Shown here in pieces: positions 1 to 12,500 of a DNA stretch of 64,000 bases. The stretch comes from Spirometra erinaceieuropaei (lineage: Eukaryota; Platyhelminthes; Cestoda; Diphyllobothriidea; Diphyllobothriidae), in the NCBI GenBank assembly GCA_902702965.1, contig CACRXP010000426.1:463363-527362 (forward strand). Direction: 5' to 3'. The stretch's first letter is position 1. The number at the start of each line of letters is the position of its first letter. Position numbers and translations under genes: made by a program. The notes beneath the pieces are model-generated. The model made no database searches. It saw only the letters and a program-made list of their open reading frames with translations, and had not been told where the DNA came from.

Positions 1-316
1 TTCCATGCGAAAGGCGGTCAATGAAAGAGCTCCTAAAGCAAAATATATAAAATGCCCACAGGTGTATGCCGAAAGCGACGTCGTATGAATTCTAGAGAGT
101 GAACTGGCGGGACCGTCTTCTCAATTAATCCAGCCGGTGAATTACTGCAAAAACAGGGAGTCCCTTCGAGTTGAACCATATCTATAATGTGTGTAGTTTG
201 ATCTCTTGTAAGGGTTTGGATGTACGTTCGTAGCAGAGGTACAATAAATATTTGACTCTATAAATCGTACAGATATTACTGGGTGTTTGGGTTTACTGTT
301 GACCATTTCCTTTTAG

Positions 317-566
317 ACGCATCCCTAGACTGGTCAGAAAAGGATGAAATCCCCAGCGCTGAGTCGCTCTACCAGCTCTCTCAAATCTCTCTAGCCGACT
401 ACAAGAGTGGCGTGTTAGAGGTCGGTCATTCGGACCCGCAGTCTTCGATCAAGGTCCATGCTGACTCCGTGGCGGACAAACTGAGAGCGGATTTTGGTGA
501 TGCGATTGAAGCCCAGTCATGCGTGGAACCAAACGCTGAGGACACTACCCAGTACTTAAATACTCG
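317..566 (+). CDS. Unidentified plus-strand gene, internal exon
   Basis: This is an exon of a gene whose 5' part lies left of the window. A strong acceptor (gttgaccatttccttttag) precedes a frame that reads ASLDWSEKDEIPSAESLYQL and continues with an acidic, serine-rich sequence including SLADYKSGVLEVGHSD. Two donors fit the phase of the next exon: CCCA|gtactt (end 551) and CTCG|gtgtat (end 566). I do not recognise the protein; no membrane segment, zinc-finger or enzyme motif is visible. The frame without splicing runs to about 726, and the extra part looks like intron. Confidence 0.6.
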
Positions 567-1634
567 GTGTATATCCACTCAGGCGAATCGAATGATAAGC
601 TTAGCGCTGTATTATAGAGAAGTGTCACTGAAATGTTTCTATGTGGTATTTTTCTCTTTACCTTTGCGCATGGTGGTCGGTGTAAAGGCCAAACAAACCC
701 TAGAAGAGACAAACGTTGTTGGATAGACTCATTTGAGGAGCATTAACTATGTCAAAGCGGAGACGACAGCTCTTTTGATTCTAATTGTCTTCGAAAAGTT
801 CTATTTTGTCCCGAAAAAAAACGTATCGAAGTGAATGTACACTATGCAGGTGTAAGTATGAACATGAAAGAAAACGATTAATCCAGCGACGTAATCGTTT
901 GTTTACTTGTCTGACCTTCTGAACTCGTGCGGTAGCGAGCATCCCAGACTCCAATGGTTTCACCATTTTAAACAAGCATGCTGTTCCGGTTATTGCACTT
1001 TGTTCAGATTACAACAAGCAATGGAAACGAAAATTCTCCGTTCTCAAACTCTCCGTTAATTGCTGACCGTAACGATCATCTTTTTAAAAGTTTTTAAAGA
1101 ATCCGATCAGGACCATAGACGATGCTCTCTGGTAAGGAAATAAAGTTATCCGGACAGACCAAACTAGCGCTAAGATAAATGGTCATTTATTAAAGGCCTC
1201 CCTAAGAACCACTGAATTTTCCTTCTGTCGCTATTGACAATGTCGTATAAAGTGACATACCACTGTAAGCCACCTCTTTATATCATATTGCGAGCGTTTG
1301 GATACGCTTTGTCTAGTCTCAGACTTGCTGATCTGTGCATCAATGAAACGAAATTTCCCGAAGATATTTGAGCTCACGGAGAAATTCGTCGACTAGGGAC
1401 TATAGGGAAGAAGGTCAAACGGCCGTAAATTAATAATCACGTCAAGACAGCAGGATGAACATGAGAAAGGGCGTAGCTAAGCCTATAAAATGCAGATTTT
1501 ATGCGGTTTTCATGTTTTTAAAAGGTGTTTTTAAGAAACGCAACCGCAACCCATTTCGCCTTCGAAGACCCACTCGTAGACTCCTTTTTCCGTTGTTATC
1601 ACCTTTCGTTTAAAATTACCTCCTTTTGTTTCAG

Positions 1635-1690
1635 GCACGCAACTGGCGGGCTGAACTCAAAGTCTCATTACCTGGATTTTGACCAGAAAG
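1635..1690 (+). CDS. Unidentified plus-strand gene, small exon
   Basis: A 56-base exon between a textbook acceptor (cctccttttgtttcag) and donor (AAAG|gtaagc). Only one frame is open; it reads HATGGLNSKSHYLDFDQK. It takes two bases from the 317-566 exon and leaves one base that combines with the next exon to make a glutamate codon, so the three exons form one continuous frame. Confidence 0.65.
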
Positions 1691-1907
1691 GTAAGCTAAT
1701 AAATATAATCATTTACTTGAGGAAGGATGAGGCAGACGGACAGAGCACCGGAACACTTTTTTCATTTTTTAAGCCTTCAAATTTGCGCATGGGATACTGG
1801 CAACCTTTATCACCGACAGCTGACTGGTATTCGAGTGTTGGCCTCTAGAGTTATATTTATTATTGTGGAAGGCTTTTCTTCATGTATGAATGTTGAAAGT
1901 GCCTTCA

Positions 1908-2455
1908 TCAGTCGGGTTGCATGGCGCAGTCCTCCTGTGGTGCTTTGATGATCAATCTAGAGCGCCCAAACGCAGACACAAAGCGACTGGTATTACGGCT
2001 GTCATCAACCAGCCACACCAAACAAACTGCTTGGGTCTCCGCGGAATCGGCAGCCGCAAAATCAATGGTTTTAACATCGGGCCCAAATACATTGCCAATA
2101 GAAGCGAAGAGACAAGTCCCAGGAAGCAGTCTTGAAGAAGGAGACACGATCGCCGGGACAAGAGCTTTAGTAGCCTGACGTTTCGGATTCCTGCTCGAAC
2201 CCTCCATCAGAAACAAAAGCAGATACGGGTGGCTCATGCACAAGAGGCCGACATTCGCGTCGTTAATTACGGCAATTTCATCACGTGCATTGGATGTTGG
2301 TGTGACGAATACTCGACCATCTGATTCACCGACCCTGGTGTTGGGAAGAGTGTTCACCTGTGCGCTCCCCACGTGGCTAATTACTCCACCTAGGCGAAGT
2401 CTCAGTACCGAGTATGAAGGTGAAGGTCATTGCACTTGTTAATGGACTGGGGGCC
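1908..2455 (-). mobile_element. Penelope-like element 3' fragment
   Basis: The minus strand carries the 3' part of a Penelope-like element, closely related to the plus-strand copy at 11230-11895. Shared conceptual peptides include PNTRVGESDGR, EIAVINDANV and NPKRQATKAL, and shared bases include GAATCCGAAACGTCAGGC near 2170-2190. The reverse transcriptase and most of the GIY-YIG domain are missing. No intact protein remains. Confidence 0.65.
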
Positions 2456-2461
2456 AGTTAA

Positions 2462-2960
2462 CCATGATGGCTATTTCTGACATTTTGGCCGTCGCCAGCC
2501 AGCTTTACCCAAAGTCATCTCACCTAAGCCTTGAGTCCGCGTTCTTCTTGGTCAAGCTAAACGCACTAACAATCGAGTCAAGACCCGTCATTCTGTCAGT
2601 TGCTATCTGGAATAGCAGCTCTATTGGAAGTGCGTTCACCGATCGTGTTACGGCACATGCTCGTCGTGCTGTGCTTTAAGGCTCAATCCAGAGCCCACGA
2701 ACACAGACGCAGAACTACCAGTTATTACTAAAAAAGACGAGGGAGACTGCAGCGCTCATTCATGGCTTATTAGCTGTCATCAGACAGCCGTACCCCAACC
2801 AAGGTTTGCAGAGCCTGGGCCTCGATCTGACGTGCTTCGGTTATTGAGCGTTACAAAATCCAAAGCACTACCATTTGCGCCACGGACTCGCTGTCCTGTC
2901 AGTTATGATCGGGAATGTTAGCTATGCTGGAAGTGCTTTCACCGATCGGCCTACAGGACA
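2462..2960 (-). repeat. tRNA-like SINE fragments (two adjacent)
   Basis: Two degenerate copies in reverse orientation lie in 2462-2670 and about 2730-2950. Both resemble the units at 3750-3960, 4070-4240, 8680-8850 and 23640-23830. Shared landmarks are a start like GGCTATTTCTGACATTTTGGCCGTC and, in the tRNA-like part, a segment related to GTTAGCGCGTTGGA and CGGAATCGGGTCTC. Confidence 0.5.
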
Positions 2961-3189
2961 TGCTTTTGCCTATATGTGTTTTGGGGCCTGAGTGTCCACC
3001 AAACGGGTAACTCGGTAGGTGATTTGAACTAGCACGGGAGCTACATCGGATTATGGTAGGCGTTATCGGAATGTGCACCATAATAGATGCGAACGTTTGG
3101 GGTGCGGTGGCAGGCCAAGTTACCGGCTGACGGCCCCCCCCCCATTGTTATTGCTGACTTAAAATCCTTGTCAAATGTTGTTGTGGGCC

Positions 3190-3590
3190 AGAAGGTGTGG
3201 GTCCGGCCGCGCCATCGACCTGCCCCCCCCCCGATTCTGGCATTCTTGGCTATATCTTGACATCGGGTCTAGGTGGGGAAGGGGGAGGAGGAGAGTGTGC
3301 AGTAGATGCTGCGCAAGTCCACACTCACTATAAACTAATTCACGTGCAAGTCACCGTGCCTGCTTCCTCCTGATGTGCGGTGCACGGTGGACACCTTTCG
3401 GCACGACGGTCAAACTGTCGTGTTTGGGGCCCTATAGGCGGCTGTACAGAGACTAGTAGAAGACTGTCGACAAAGACAGGGGAGGTTGGGATGGCTCCTT
3501 CTGGTTTTTTATCCATTGTCAGCGGTCTGCTGTTTGTTGCCCTCCCACATTTTCTGTCACCAGAGAACATAGGCGCATGAAACTGGTGCG
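3190..3590 (+). repeat. GC-rich dispersed repeat
   Basis: One copy of a family seen also at 15377-15830, 26380-26640, 35640-35830, 41730-41920, 48130-48330 and 57405-57720. The shared core is a G-rich tract, then AGTAGATGCTGCGCAAGTC, ATAAACTAATTCACG, CAAGTC and a segment around GACGGTCAAACTGTCGTG. It has no coding capacity that I can see. Poly-C runs at 3130 and 3220 adjoin it. Confidence 0.55.
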
Positions 3591-3739
3591 CGTCCATTCT
3601 AGTAACTCAGCTGTACAGCCTTCGACTCAATGGCCAAAGCTACTGACCGCTGTGCGGCTGCTGGCGGAGCTCTTGGTCGAGCCCCAAGGCACAACTGGAC
3701 CAGTGCGGCGTAACGCGATCTGCGAGCGGCTCTCTAACA

Positions 3740-4240
3740 TTAATAATATGTCCGATCGCAGCCAGCTGGTTAACGAACTCGTGGCTCAATGGTTAGGGAG
3801 TCGGACATTTTTAACTAACAGGACGCGGAATCGGGTCTCAGAGGTTTCAAAACCTGGGAATGAGTATGGCTGCTTGATGACTATTAACAAGCCAGAAAAG
3901 GCCATTCATGTATCTCTTGTTTTTGTCGACATTTTTGTTCTGCCCGTTTATATCAGGGGAGTAATTTCGAAAGTTTTTGGGGACAGGGCATTGGACTGAA
4001 GGTGATTAACCGCAGGTCTAAGGACACCCGATGTTTGGACCCATTTTTTGTTTAGTTAATTGTTTTAGATCCAATGCCCTAACTATTGGATAACAAGCTC
4101 GTTTACTTGTCGATTCTGATCGGGAATATAAACAATGTCTTAAGTGCATTTACCCATCGTTCCACGGGACCTGCTCGTCCCGTTTTGTTTTGGGGGTTGA
4201 CCAAGAACCCTGAAGGCATATGCAGAAGGGGATTGTTGAC
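3740..4240 (+). repeat. tRNA-like SINE copies
   Basis: The segment GTGGCTCAATGGTTAGGGAG (3781-3800), followed by GGAATCGGGTCTCAGAGG, resembles the A and B boxes of a tRNA promoter, as in the copy at 8690-8760. A second, reversed fragment occupies about 4070-4240. These are retroposed short elements and not functional tRNA genes. Confidence 0.5.
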
Positions 4241-4557
4241 AAAGAAAAGGGATTGAGAAGGGCCGTCTCTGGCTTACTGGTCGGCACTAAAAAGCGATCA
4301 TAAATGGATCTCTAAACCAGCGATTCAATAGTAGCCTAGATAACCTGAAAAACACGATGCACCTATAGAGGCATACTTCTCGATTAAGCTGTAACTTCTT
4401 TGAAGTGAAAGTTTGGCTGTCTCTTACTGAGATGAGCTCTTTATAATTAAAATGCCTTCCGGATATTCCCTTACCGCTTTGTGAACGTTATGATTTTTGC
4501 AATTGTGACCTATTTGATGAAGTAATTGAAACGTTTTGCAAATTTTATATTTCTTAG

Positions 4558-4703
4558 AAGGTCCCAACGGAGAAGCCTGGCCGGAATGCAAATACGAATT
4601 TGATGCAGAACGCACCTTGCAGGTTATTCGGTCACATCTAGAGAATCTTTGCGCCCAAAGTGAAGAGGACGACGAAATGGTGGAGGTGATGGATATGGCT
4701 TGA
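4558..4703 (+). CDS. Unidentified plus-strand gene, terminal exon
   Basis: This is the last coding exon. After acceptor ttttatatttcttag, in the phase set by the 1635-1690 exon, it reads EGPNGEAWPECKYEFDAERT, then LQVIRSHLENLCAQ, and an acidic tail EEDDEMVEVMDMA before TGA at 4701-4703. A polyadenylation signal follows 65 bases later. The protein family is not recognised. The end is a probable short helix plus acidic tail, compatible with a cytoplasmic or nuclear protein. The gene converges with the TRPA1 gene. Confidence 0.7.
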
Positions 4704-4767
4704 GGAGACATGTATCCTTTACGATCCCCCATTCAGTGAAAAAGGCCGGTGTTGTTAGTCACCTTTT

Positions 4768-4773
4768 AATAAA
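4768..4773 (+). promoter_or_regulatory. Polyadenylation signal AATAAA
   Basis: A canonical AATAAA hexamer lies 65 bases after the stop codon of the unidentified plus-strand gene, giving a short 3' untranslated region. Its position supports the terminal exon call. Confidence 0.6.
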
Positions 4774-6360
4774 GCATAATACCCCCGCCTTCTCGAATAT
4801 GATAGTTACGGAAGCACACCTAGGCGCGGTTATATGTAGGGACTCATTTCAATAGCGCGGTCGTTATGACTATTGATGAAAATGATTCTGAGATGAGTTC
4901 AAAACATACGCTACTATTATTTATCTAGTAGATGTTTTATACCCTATTTACTAAGATCTGAATCAAAGCGTAAGAAAGCGTAACTTACCATAGAGAAGCA
5001 AAATTACAGAACTCCAATAATCGCAATGATCAGAAGACTGAGGGTGATAGATCTGAAAAGTCATACCCGAGCCGTCCATTGGGTGACTGGAGCCACCAAC
5101 GGATATGCCAGTTTATCCAAAATTTGTGACCTATTTATCGCATCCATGCTGTTCGCGATCAATTTAACAGTGTTTTAGGGGTCCTAGTCGTCGGACATTT
5201 AACATTGAAAAGCTCTGTCTACCTTTATTGCATGACAAAACGCTGTGATTCTGGGAATTGCCTCAAGTCTAGGCGCGCCTTGCGCGAGGTGAACCCGAGT
5301 AGTCACGTGGTCGGTACTACGTGTGCTGTAATTGCAAAACAGAATTTGGAATTATGTTTTTAAAACGACGACGTCATTAAATTGATGGTGGTTTGCATGC
5401 GTAAGCTGAAGACGAGTCAGCTGTATGCCAATCTCAATTAAGCGATCTTTTCTGCATGAACACGTGTTTGGGGACTCGGGGTATTCTTCCTCGACTTTTC
5501 TCGCACATCGTAATCGCAACTGTCACTGTGAAAGACAGTTTTAGACAGAAAATCCAAGTCTTAGGGGTCGGAGAGCGGCGTAGATTACCCCACTCAATAG
5601 GCACGACACGGGAAAAAGGTGTGGCGTACAGACTGGTTCAAGCAAAGAGGCCGAAATTGAGTTGGCAAATATGCTTGAGGTTTGTAAGACATGCCTCTGA
5701 CACGCATTTGCAGCTGTCTAAGACCTACACCTTCCAGCTGGTTTGTCAGAACTGATCACGAAGACAACAAGTAACACTGAAGCAATCGGATGATCGCAGC
5801 GAGCCCCCAGTAATTCAGGTGAGATTATTGACTTGGTCGGCCTACGTTGGTAGTATTGTGCAAACTTGATTGGACTGTCCATTCAGATTTCAGTCGCGCT
5901 ATCATGCTTTGTTATGTGACCTGACTGGACGTTTTACGAACTGATTTTGATTTGCTTTCAGCGCATAGTTGGAATTTTGGAACGAACAGTCAGTTTTGCA
6001 GTGTCTCTTCCCAAGAATTACTTAAGCAAATTAGCAGGGAGTGAAGATGATCCAGAAAGCCGGTGTCTGAGCGTCACTGCGCGTCGTATTTTTGCCGGCG
6101 TGACCTTGCAGGATAGACTTTCGGAAATACTGATCTTAAGAGATCAACTATGCAGGGAGACTCCTTTCATACCGGAACTGTGAAATGAACTGACTTTTTA
6201 CTGCTTTCGCCAAATCTACCACTCAGGATACCAAATCTGCAAATCTTGGCAATTCTTCATCCCGCTTCGCATGCACACATGGGTACTTAGCTTGCATCTC
6301 CGGGAGTGAAGACCACATCAGAACTCTTGTCAAAGAGGGTATATTTGAAGCTAAACGGTA
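4774..6360. other. Region between the two convergent genes
   Basis: This stretch separates the stop codon of the plus-strand gene from the last candidate TRPA1 exon. I see no exon with convincing splice sites or protein similarity and no RNA gene. Open frames of 78 to 99 codons on the plus strand look random. AATAAA in the minus orientation occurs near 5224-5230 but is far from the TRPA1 stop. Confidence 0.4.
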
Positions 6361-6473
6361 GAGTCACGAAAAAGTGGTGCAAACTGGAGCCATGCGTGAT
6401 ATTAATATAGGTGGCACAACTTCCCATCTGATTATGCCAGCAGGAGGGCGGATGAGGTCGGTCTTTAGCTCAT

Positions 6474-6505
6474 CTAGTAAAAGCTCGTCGTTTTTAAATT
6501 TCCAT
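6474..6505 (-). CDS. TRPA1: Candidate last exon of TRPA1
   Basis: A very strong acceptor (aactgttttgcttttttgtag) begins here. Joined in phase to the 7.7 kb exon it adds DGNLKTTSFY and a stop codon at 6474-6476. In a second frame the same exon would stay open to a TGA at 6364-6366 and add about 46 residues (start WKFKNDELLLDELKTDLI), but that needs another exon between 7.7 and 6.5 kb to shift the phase. I cannot decide between them. Confidence 0.4.
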
Positions 6506-9500
6506 CTACAAAAAAGCAAAACAGTTATGGTTATGCAGAAAATCTCTTCGATTCTCCACCCCTGTTTACGATTCGTAAATGAATGCTTTGAATATAAGTG
6601 GGCTGGAACCCTTCACATACTGCGCTTAACGTTAAATTGCCTTGCAGAGCTGATTGCTTAAGAAATGAAAAAGCCATATTCAGAACTGTGTGGCCGCTGA
6701 GCAGTTATACCTGTAAATATACGCTGCATCTTGTTTCAAATGCCTCAATGATTATTGCTTTCTTTGAACTATTGTCAGAAAATATTAAAAATGCACAGAC
6801 ATTTTGTGACTGTTTCTTGTAGGGGGGCGTTTGCAGACCAAGTTGAGGAACATTTAAGCCCATAGTTGAGCCAATATGAAATGTGCTTAATAAACTAACA
6901 GTAGCAAAGAAGTTCCCAACAGTTTAGACGGATGTATTTGTATTGGTGTTTGATAGAAGAAATAGATGTTACAGTTTAATTTATAGTTTTTTGAATGCAC
7001 TCGACTCGTCCGGCGTAAATTGTTCAGAACATGGCTTTACTCTCGGCCATAATTTTGATGCAAATCACTGCTGAAAACTCATTCCCTCTAAAGTACTAGA
7101 AGCGTAATATGAAAGCAAAGGTAATTTGATCATACACACAGTAAGGGGATCAACCATTAGAGCAGAAATATCTTTCGTCCGTTGGCTGCACTGGGTTAAG
7201 AAATATGGCCACCATTTTTCCTGTTACTTTTAGGTTTGTTCGTCAGGGATACGATCTTTTAAGTAAAGTTCAGGATGTCCGTGAAGTTTTATGCAATACC
7301 TGCGAAATGCATATCACACAATTCACGGTAATACTAGTAACATACCTATACAGGGAGGAGGATTCCCTATATCCCTAATAATTGCAATAATTTCAATCGC
7401 AGGCACTTAGTTTATTGGGTCTCTGGGAGACCTTCTCGTGGTGTTTTGCAAGATTCCGCCTATTTAGTTTATATCTGTGGTTTAGCAGGAGTTATTTTTC
7501 TACACTAGAGCAATAGGCATAGGAAATGAAGAGTGTAGGGAATTTTCGCGCAGGTCATATGGTCATTTAAGTCAAAATCCTGCTGAAATGAGCTGATGAA
7601 TCAGGCAAATGCATCCACACGGGAAGGAAACATGTTTGAGAATATTCTTTTGCAAAAATGTCAGACAAGTAGAAAAGACAGAATATGCCCTGAGGCGTAC
7701 TCACCCTTTTGCTTTTTATCTCCAAGAGCCTTTATCATCTCCTTCATCTCACTGAACTGAATCTGTATTCGCTCCTCGAGGGCATAAGTGCTTCACAAGT
7801 GGACAAGGAGAAACACATAAGGGTAATAAAAGAATTTTCTTTTTCAAGCTAGCTCGGCGAGTCGTGGTTATGCGGCCTCCCATGATGGACACCATATTGC
7901 CGGGGTTATGATTAGGGGCTAGGGTAAGGGCAACTATTTCTAAACCACCCAAAGCACAACAGTGCATTCCCAATAGCTTCTCTTTTGCATACAACCAGTT
8001 GAGCACTTAGCCTGTGCGTTTCCCGGGCCCGCCTGTAAGAGCCCTATTTCCGCCAGTCCCGTATTACAGGTGCCTGGGTTTTGTTTACTCAGGTGGGGCT
8101 ACATAACCACATGTAAACGCTGGTTCATCATTCATCACAATGATGCTTTTGCACGTTTTCCGGTAAAAAAAAATTAAAAAAGGTTGACAAGGAACAAAAC
8201 AAAATTTGTGATTGATTAGATTGCGCTTAGTTCATTCAGTTCCAAAAATAAATCCTCAGTCACAAGAATCAAAACCGAATGCGTCCCCTACAAAATCATG
8301 GGCGGTAGTCGGTGGCCTACTACCTTGTGGACCTAGATTTCGGGTCTTCACTGGGTTGCATGGTTTCAGTTCCCTAATTTTTTACAGAAATTCATCATCT
8401 TAACCGCTTACCATTCGAAAAAACAAATTGTAAAGTAAAATCCTATGGAAAATCTTCTGTGTTTTGCATAATAATATGCAATCTCCGAGACTTTCACCCT
8501 CAACAGCTTTGATTCACTCCCTTTTAGTCAGTACGAGCAGGTATTTTCATTTCGCCTATGCCAAACTTTGCTGTACTGGTGTTGGCGGGACTCGAGAGTG
8601 TGAACCCCAAGGCACAGCGGAATGCGTGGGCTCCACAAAACGATCGATGAATGCCCTTCTACTCGACCGCAACCGGCAGGACATCGAGCCCCTGGCTCAG
8701 TGGTTAGCGCGTTGGACCTCTAACCAACAGGTCGTAGGATCGAGTCTCAGGTGTTTTACACTGTGGGATTTAGTGTGGCTAACTGATGACGGCTAATAAG
8801 CTAGAAATGACCATCCCAGTCTCCCTCTTATTTTTCAGTAATGTCATACTATTGTAATAGTCTTAAAGAGAGCCGAGGGCAAATCATTAGTAGGCCAATG
8901 GAAAGCCGACAATTTGAACAAAAGTAAGAGCCGCAGTCTGCAGTCATCTGTTTTTGTCTGGTTAATTTCCCCAGACTAACGCAGTCCCGTCTGCTGCCTG
9001 GTCTGCTTCAGATGTGTATTTAGATGTCGCACCCAGAGCCGGCAGTAGAAATGGTTTTTTCGATAGTAAAATCTCGGCCGCTGAGTCCGTTAACATCTGT
9101 TTCTATTGCGATAGCGAAGCTAAAGCAGAATCAACGTTGTACAGTCAGCGTATGCATTCTGATGAATTAAGTGGGACTACGCTGCTGTGAGATACTGATC
9201 TAACTATATTGTATTAGCTGTAGAAGGCGGATTTTCAGTACAGCTCGCGTTCCTAAAGAAAAGTCATTATGTGCAGCAGTTGTTAAAATAAATTATCAAC
9301 ATTTACTTAGTATTGTGTATTTTAATAGGTTGAAATTGTTGTTATATATTACTATAAGACTATATCCTCTAAAAAGTTGACGTTTAAAGAAATATGTTAG
9401 CCTGATACTGAAATGGGGAGTTAATCTATTCTGTGACAGATGGCCGCGGTTTGCCTAGTTTCATTGCAGCGAGCCACTATCTACTATGTAAAATAATGAG

Positions 9501-12500
9501 GAAAATTATAGAAGTATTATCAGTCCACGGGGATAATTATATGAATAGTCAATGGCACACCGTTAACAATTTTTTTAAAAATGACCCCAGCTTCTGCAAA
9601 TATTAAAGAACTAGGTTGTTTAATAGTGCTTCGGAACAATTGCTCTAGATAAGGGAAGTTTCCGGGATATAATTATTGTATAAATATGGACCTTTGAGGA
9701 GCACTGAGAGCATAAATAAAAATGCTCACCACCTAAAGAAGGACGGGGTTCCAGAGATCCACCTGTGGACCAGCAAATTCTCCAGATGCGAATCGCTCGA
9801 AAATGTATTTAGGTTTTTCCTAGACTCTGTCCAATGCTTCTCTGTATTGCAGTTCAGAATAATCCGTATCAGTTTAATAAGGCATTTGTTGTTTTGAGTG
9901 AAATTTCGTAAGTTTGGACTCTTCTGATTTTATCAGTCTTCCTCCAAATAAAAAAGTTCGCTCTTGCGATATAAGTCTATTTGTTTCATTAGACATGCCG
10001 AGTTCAAATACGAATGTACACAGCCCGCTTCAAAGAAATCAGTTAAAACAAGTGGAATCTTCTCAAAATGTTGTAGGCGCCGGGGTTGACAAAACAGCGA
10101 CCCACGTTTTTAGATGTGTTTTCAGACTGAAAGTTACTTGGTCGAAGTCGCTAATCCGGTAGGTATGAAGCCTACTTCAAAATACATTCATTTATCTTAG
10201 TAGATTGACTTCTTAATGAACTGGCTTCTGTCTACTGCTGTAAAATATTGCAAGAAATGAGCGGCACTTGTGAAGTTGATGTGTGTTAGGTAGGTTTGAT
10301 ATCTGTTCAGATTGGAAAAGTTTAGAGATCCGGGAAGATTATTAGAAGAAGAAAATTGGCTCTCCGGAACAGGTTTATTTAACTGCTGAAGTCCTATGTT
10401 CAGTAAAAAAATGAGGAAAAATTCCTTTATTACACATAGTTTATAGGAAGTTAAAATCTCACTATTTTTCAAAATTGCAAAAATTAAAAAACTAGAATAC
10501 TTTCCTTCGTTAAATACAAAGTTCAAAGAAAATTCAAATAATTATAGAAGGAATAGAAAAAAGTATTTAATTAATTGTCCCAAAACCTGACCGACTTTAT
10601 ACACACGTCGACAAAAACTATAAGCAAAAATTGAAGCAAGTAATAATTTAGTTTTGGATGAAGTTTGCGCAGTTGACTGACTTGAGATTCAGCATGTTAC
10701 CGCGTATGGAGTTATTTAAAAGTGCACTTCGTAAACTGGTCAGTCTTTTGGGAGACGCATTTGTGCCAAAACTGTCTAGGGTAAATTCAGAAGAGTTAAA
10801 AGCGGAGGTGAGTAAAACCAAAGTTGAGCTGCAGGTGGACTTCATTGACGCACTTTATTCCACCACGAAAACAATGACATATGAGTGTAAATGATTGCGG
10901 TATAACGAAAGACTCTTTTGTACTAGGAATAACGGAAAGATATGTCGTTTCTTCTGGTCCTAATTTGAATGCCACTTAATAGATGTTTATGTCTGCTCAA
11001 TCTAAACCATGTATCTTTTTCAACCAGCCAGGTCTTTTTTAGAAGTTGGCATAAATTTTGCTTTGCAAATGATGAGAGACATAAAACCCGAAAGCGGCCT
11101 TGTTCGATATCGTATAGTGTAGGACATTCGCGAGGGAAACAACGCAAGAACAGACACCAAAACAATCTGTGCCGTGTATTCGAAGGCTGTAGATGTCCAC
11201 AAGTACCATTTGTGACTTGTGAAAGTCCAATCGAGCGATTTCAACCTTTTTAATGCCCCTTGTCGGGAAGACCAGTGGAGTTGGATAACGACCCCTGGGG
11301 CGAACGCAAAGGCAGTTGGCGCCCAGGTCTATTGAGCACCTACCCGGAGAATGAGAGAATTTCGACCTCGTCGAATTTGAATGTTTGGCCGCAAGAGGTG
11401 ACAACCGTGTGAGCCGGGAGCTACTTGAGTCTTGGTTTGCTGACCCCCAGTCCATTAACAAGTGCAATGACTTTCCTCTTCCATACTTGGTGCTGAGACT
11501 TTTCCTAGGCGGAGTAATAAGCCACGCGGGGAGCGCAGGAGTGAACACTTTTCCCAACTCCAGGGTCGGTTGGTCAGATGGTCGAGCAATCATCACGCCA
11601 ACGTTCAGCACACGTTGTGAAATTGCTACAATGAACGACGCGAATGTCAGCCGTCAACCAATTAGCACACCAAGTGCGACGATCCTCAATGAAGTGGGGA
11701 GCCGTGAATGTTCATAGGTATGCCGTAGCATGGTGACTGCATCCTATAAATACTGCAGCCCCTTGTGCATGAACCACCCGTATCTGCTTTTGCCTCTGAT
11801 GATGGGTTCGAGCAAGAATCCGAAACGTCAGGCTAATAAAGCTCTTGTCCTAGCGATCGTGTCTCCTTCAATTCTTCCAAGTACTTGTCCGGGCACGAAC
11901 AGCTCGGACATTTCGTTGCCCGGAGGTGGCCTTTATATGGCGGGCGAAACCAGGTTTACGTAAACAACAGGAATATGTGGTCAGCCTAACTTTGCCATGG
12001 TAACCTCTAGCTCTATGATTTTCACATTCCCCTTTCCTTTTTCTCGTTAAGGTTTTTACCACTATTCTTCCCGTATTGTGTCTAAGCTACTACTTTTATC
12101 GATCAGCCGACATTGCCCAAAACCATGACCTTGCTGGCTGTGCATCAATTTTCCGGGGAAATTCAAACAGCTGTGTCGTTCACATTCGCTATTTATGTTA
12201 TGAAACGACAGGACGTAGCTGATGAGCCGTCACACAATAAATCCTGCCTTGCACGCTTGTCTCAGCACCGCAACTGTTTACGCAGATCCTCGTCAGACCA
12301 AGAGAGAATTACCAAGAAACCCAGATTTATAATGGTCTATTATCCAAAAGCAATTTCGGCAGGTAGGAGAAGTCAGCAGACAGGACGTTCGGGTCAAACG
12401 CTAACTTAAGATAGAAAACAAATTCCAACTTTCCTCAACTGGCGATTCATAGTTAAGTAGACAGGGAGGGGGGCCATTCCTTCATCGAACTTTCACCGGA

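Noticed and set aside
1908..2372. 154-codon minus-strand open frame as a host gene
   Set aside because: Its peptides match the Penelope-like copies at 11.4-11.9 kb, so it belongs to a repeat.
9724..9790. Minus-strand segment NLLVHRWISGTPSFFRW before a gtgagc donor
   Set aside because: The acceptor lacks a pyrimidine tract and the peptide has no convincing similarity to the TRPA1 C-terminus.
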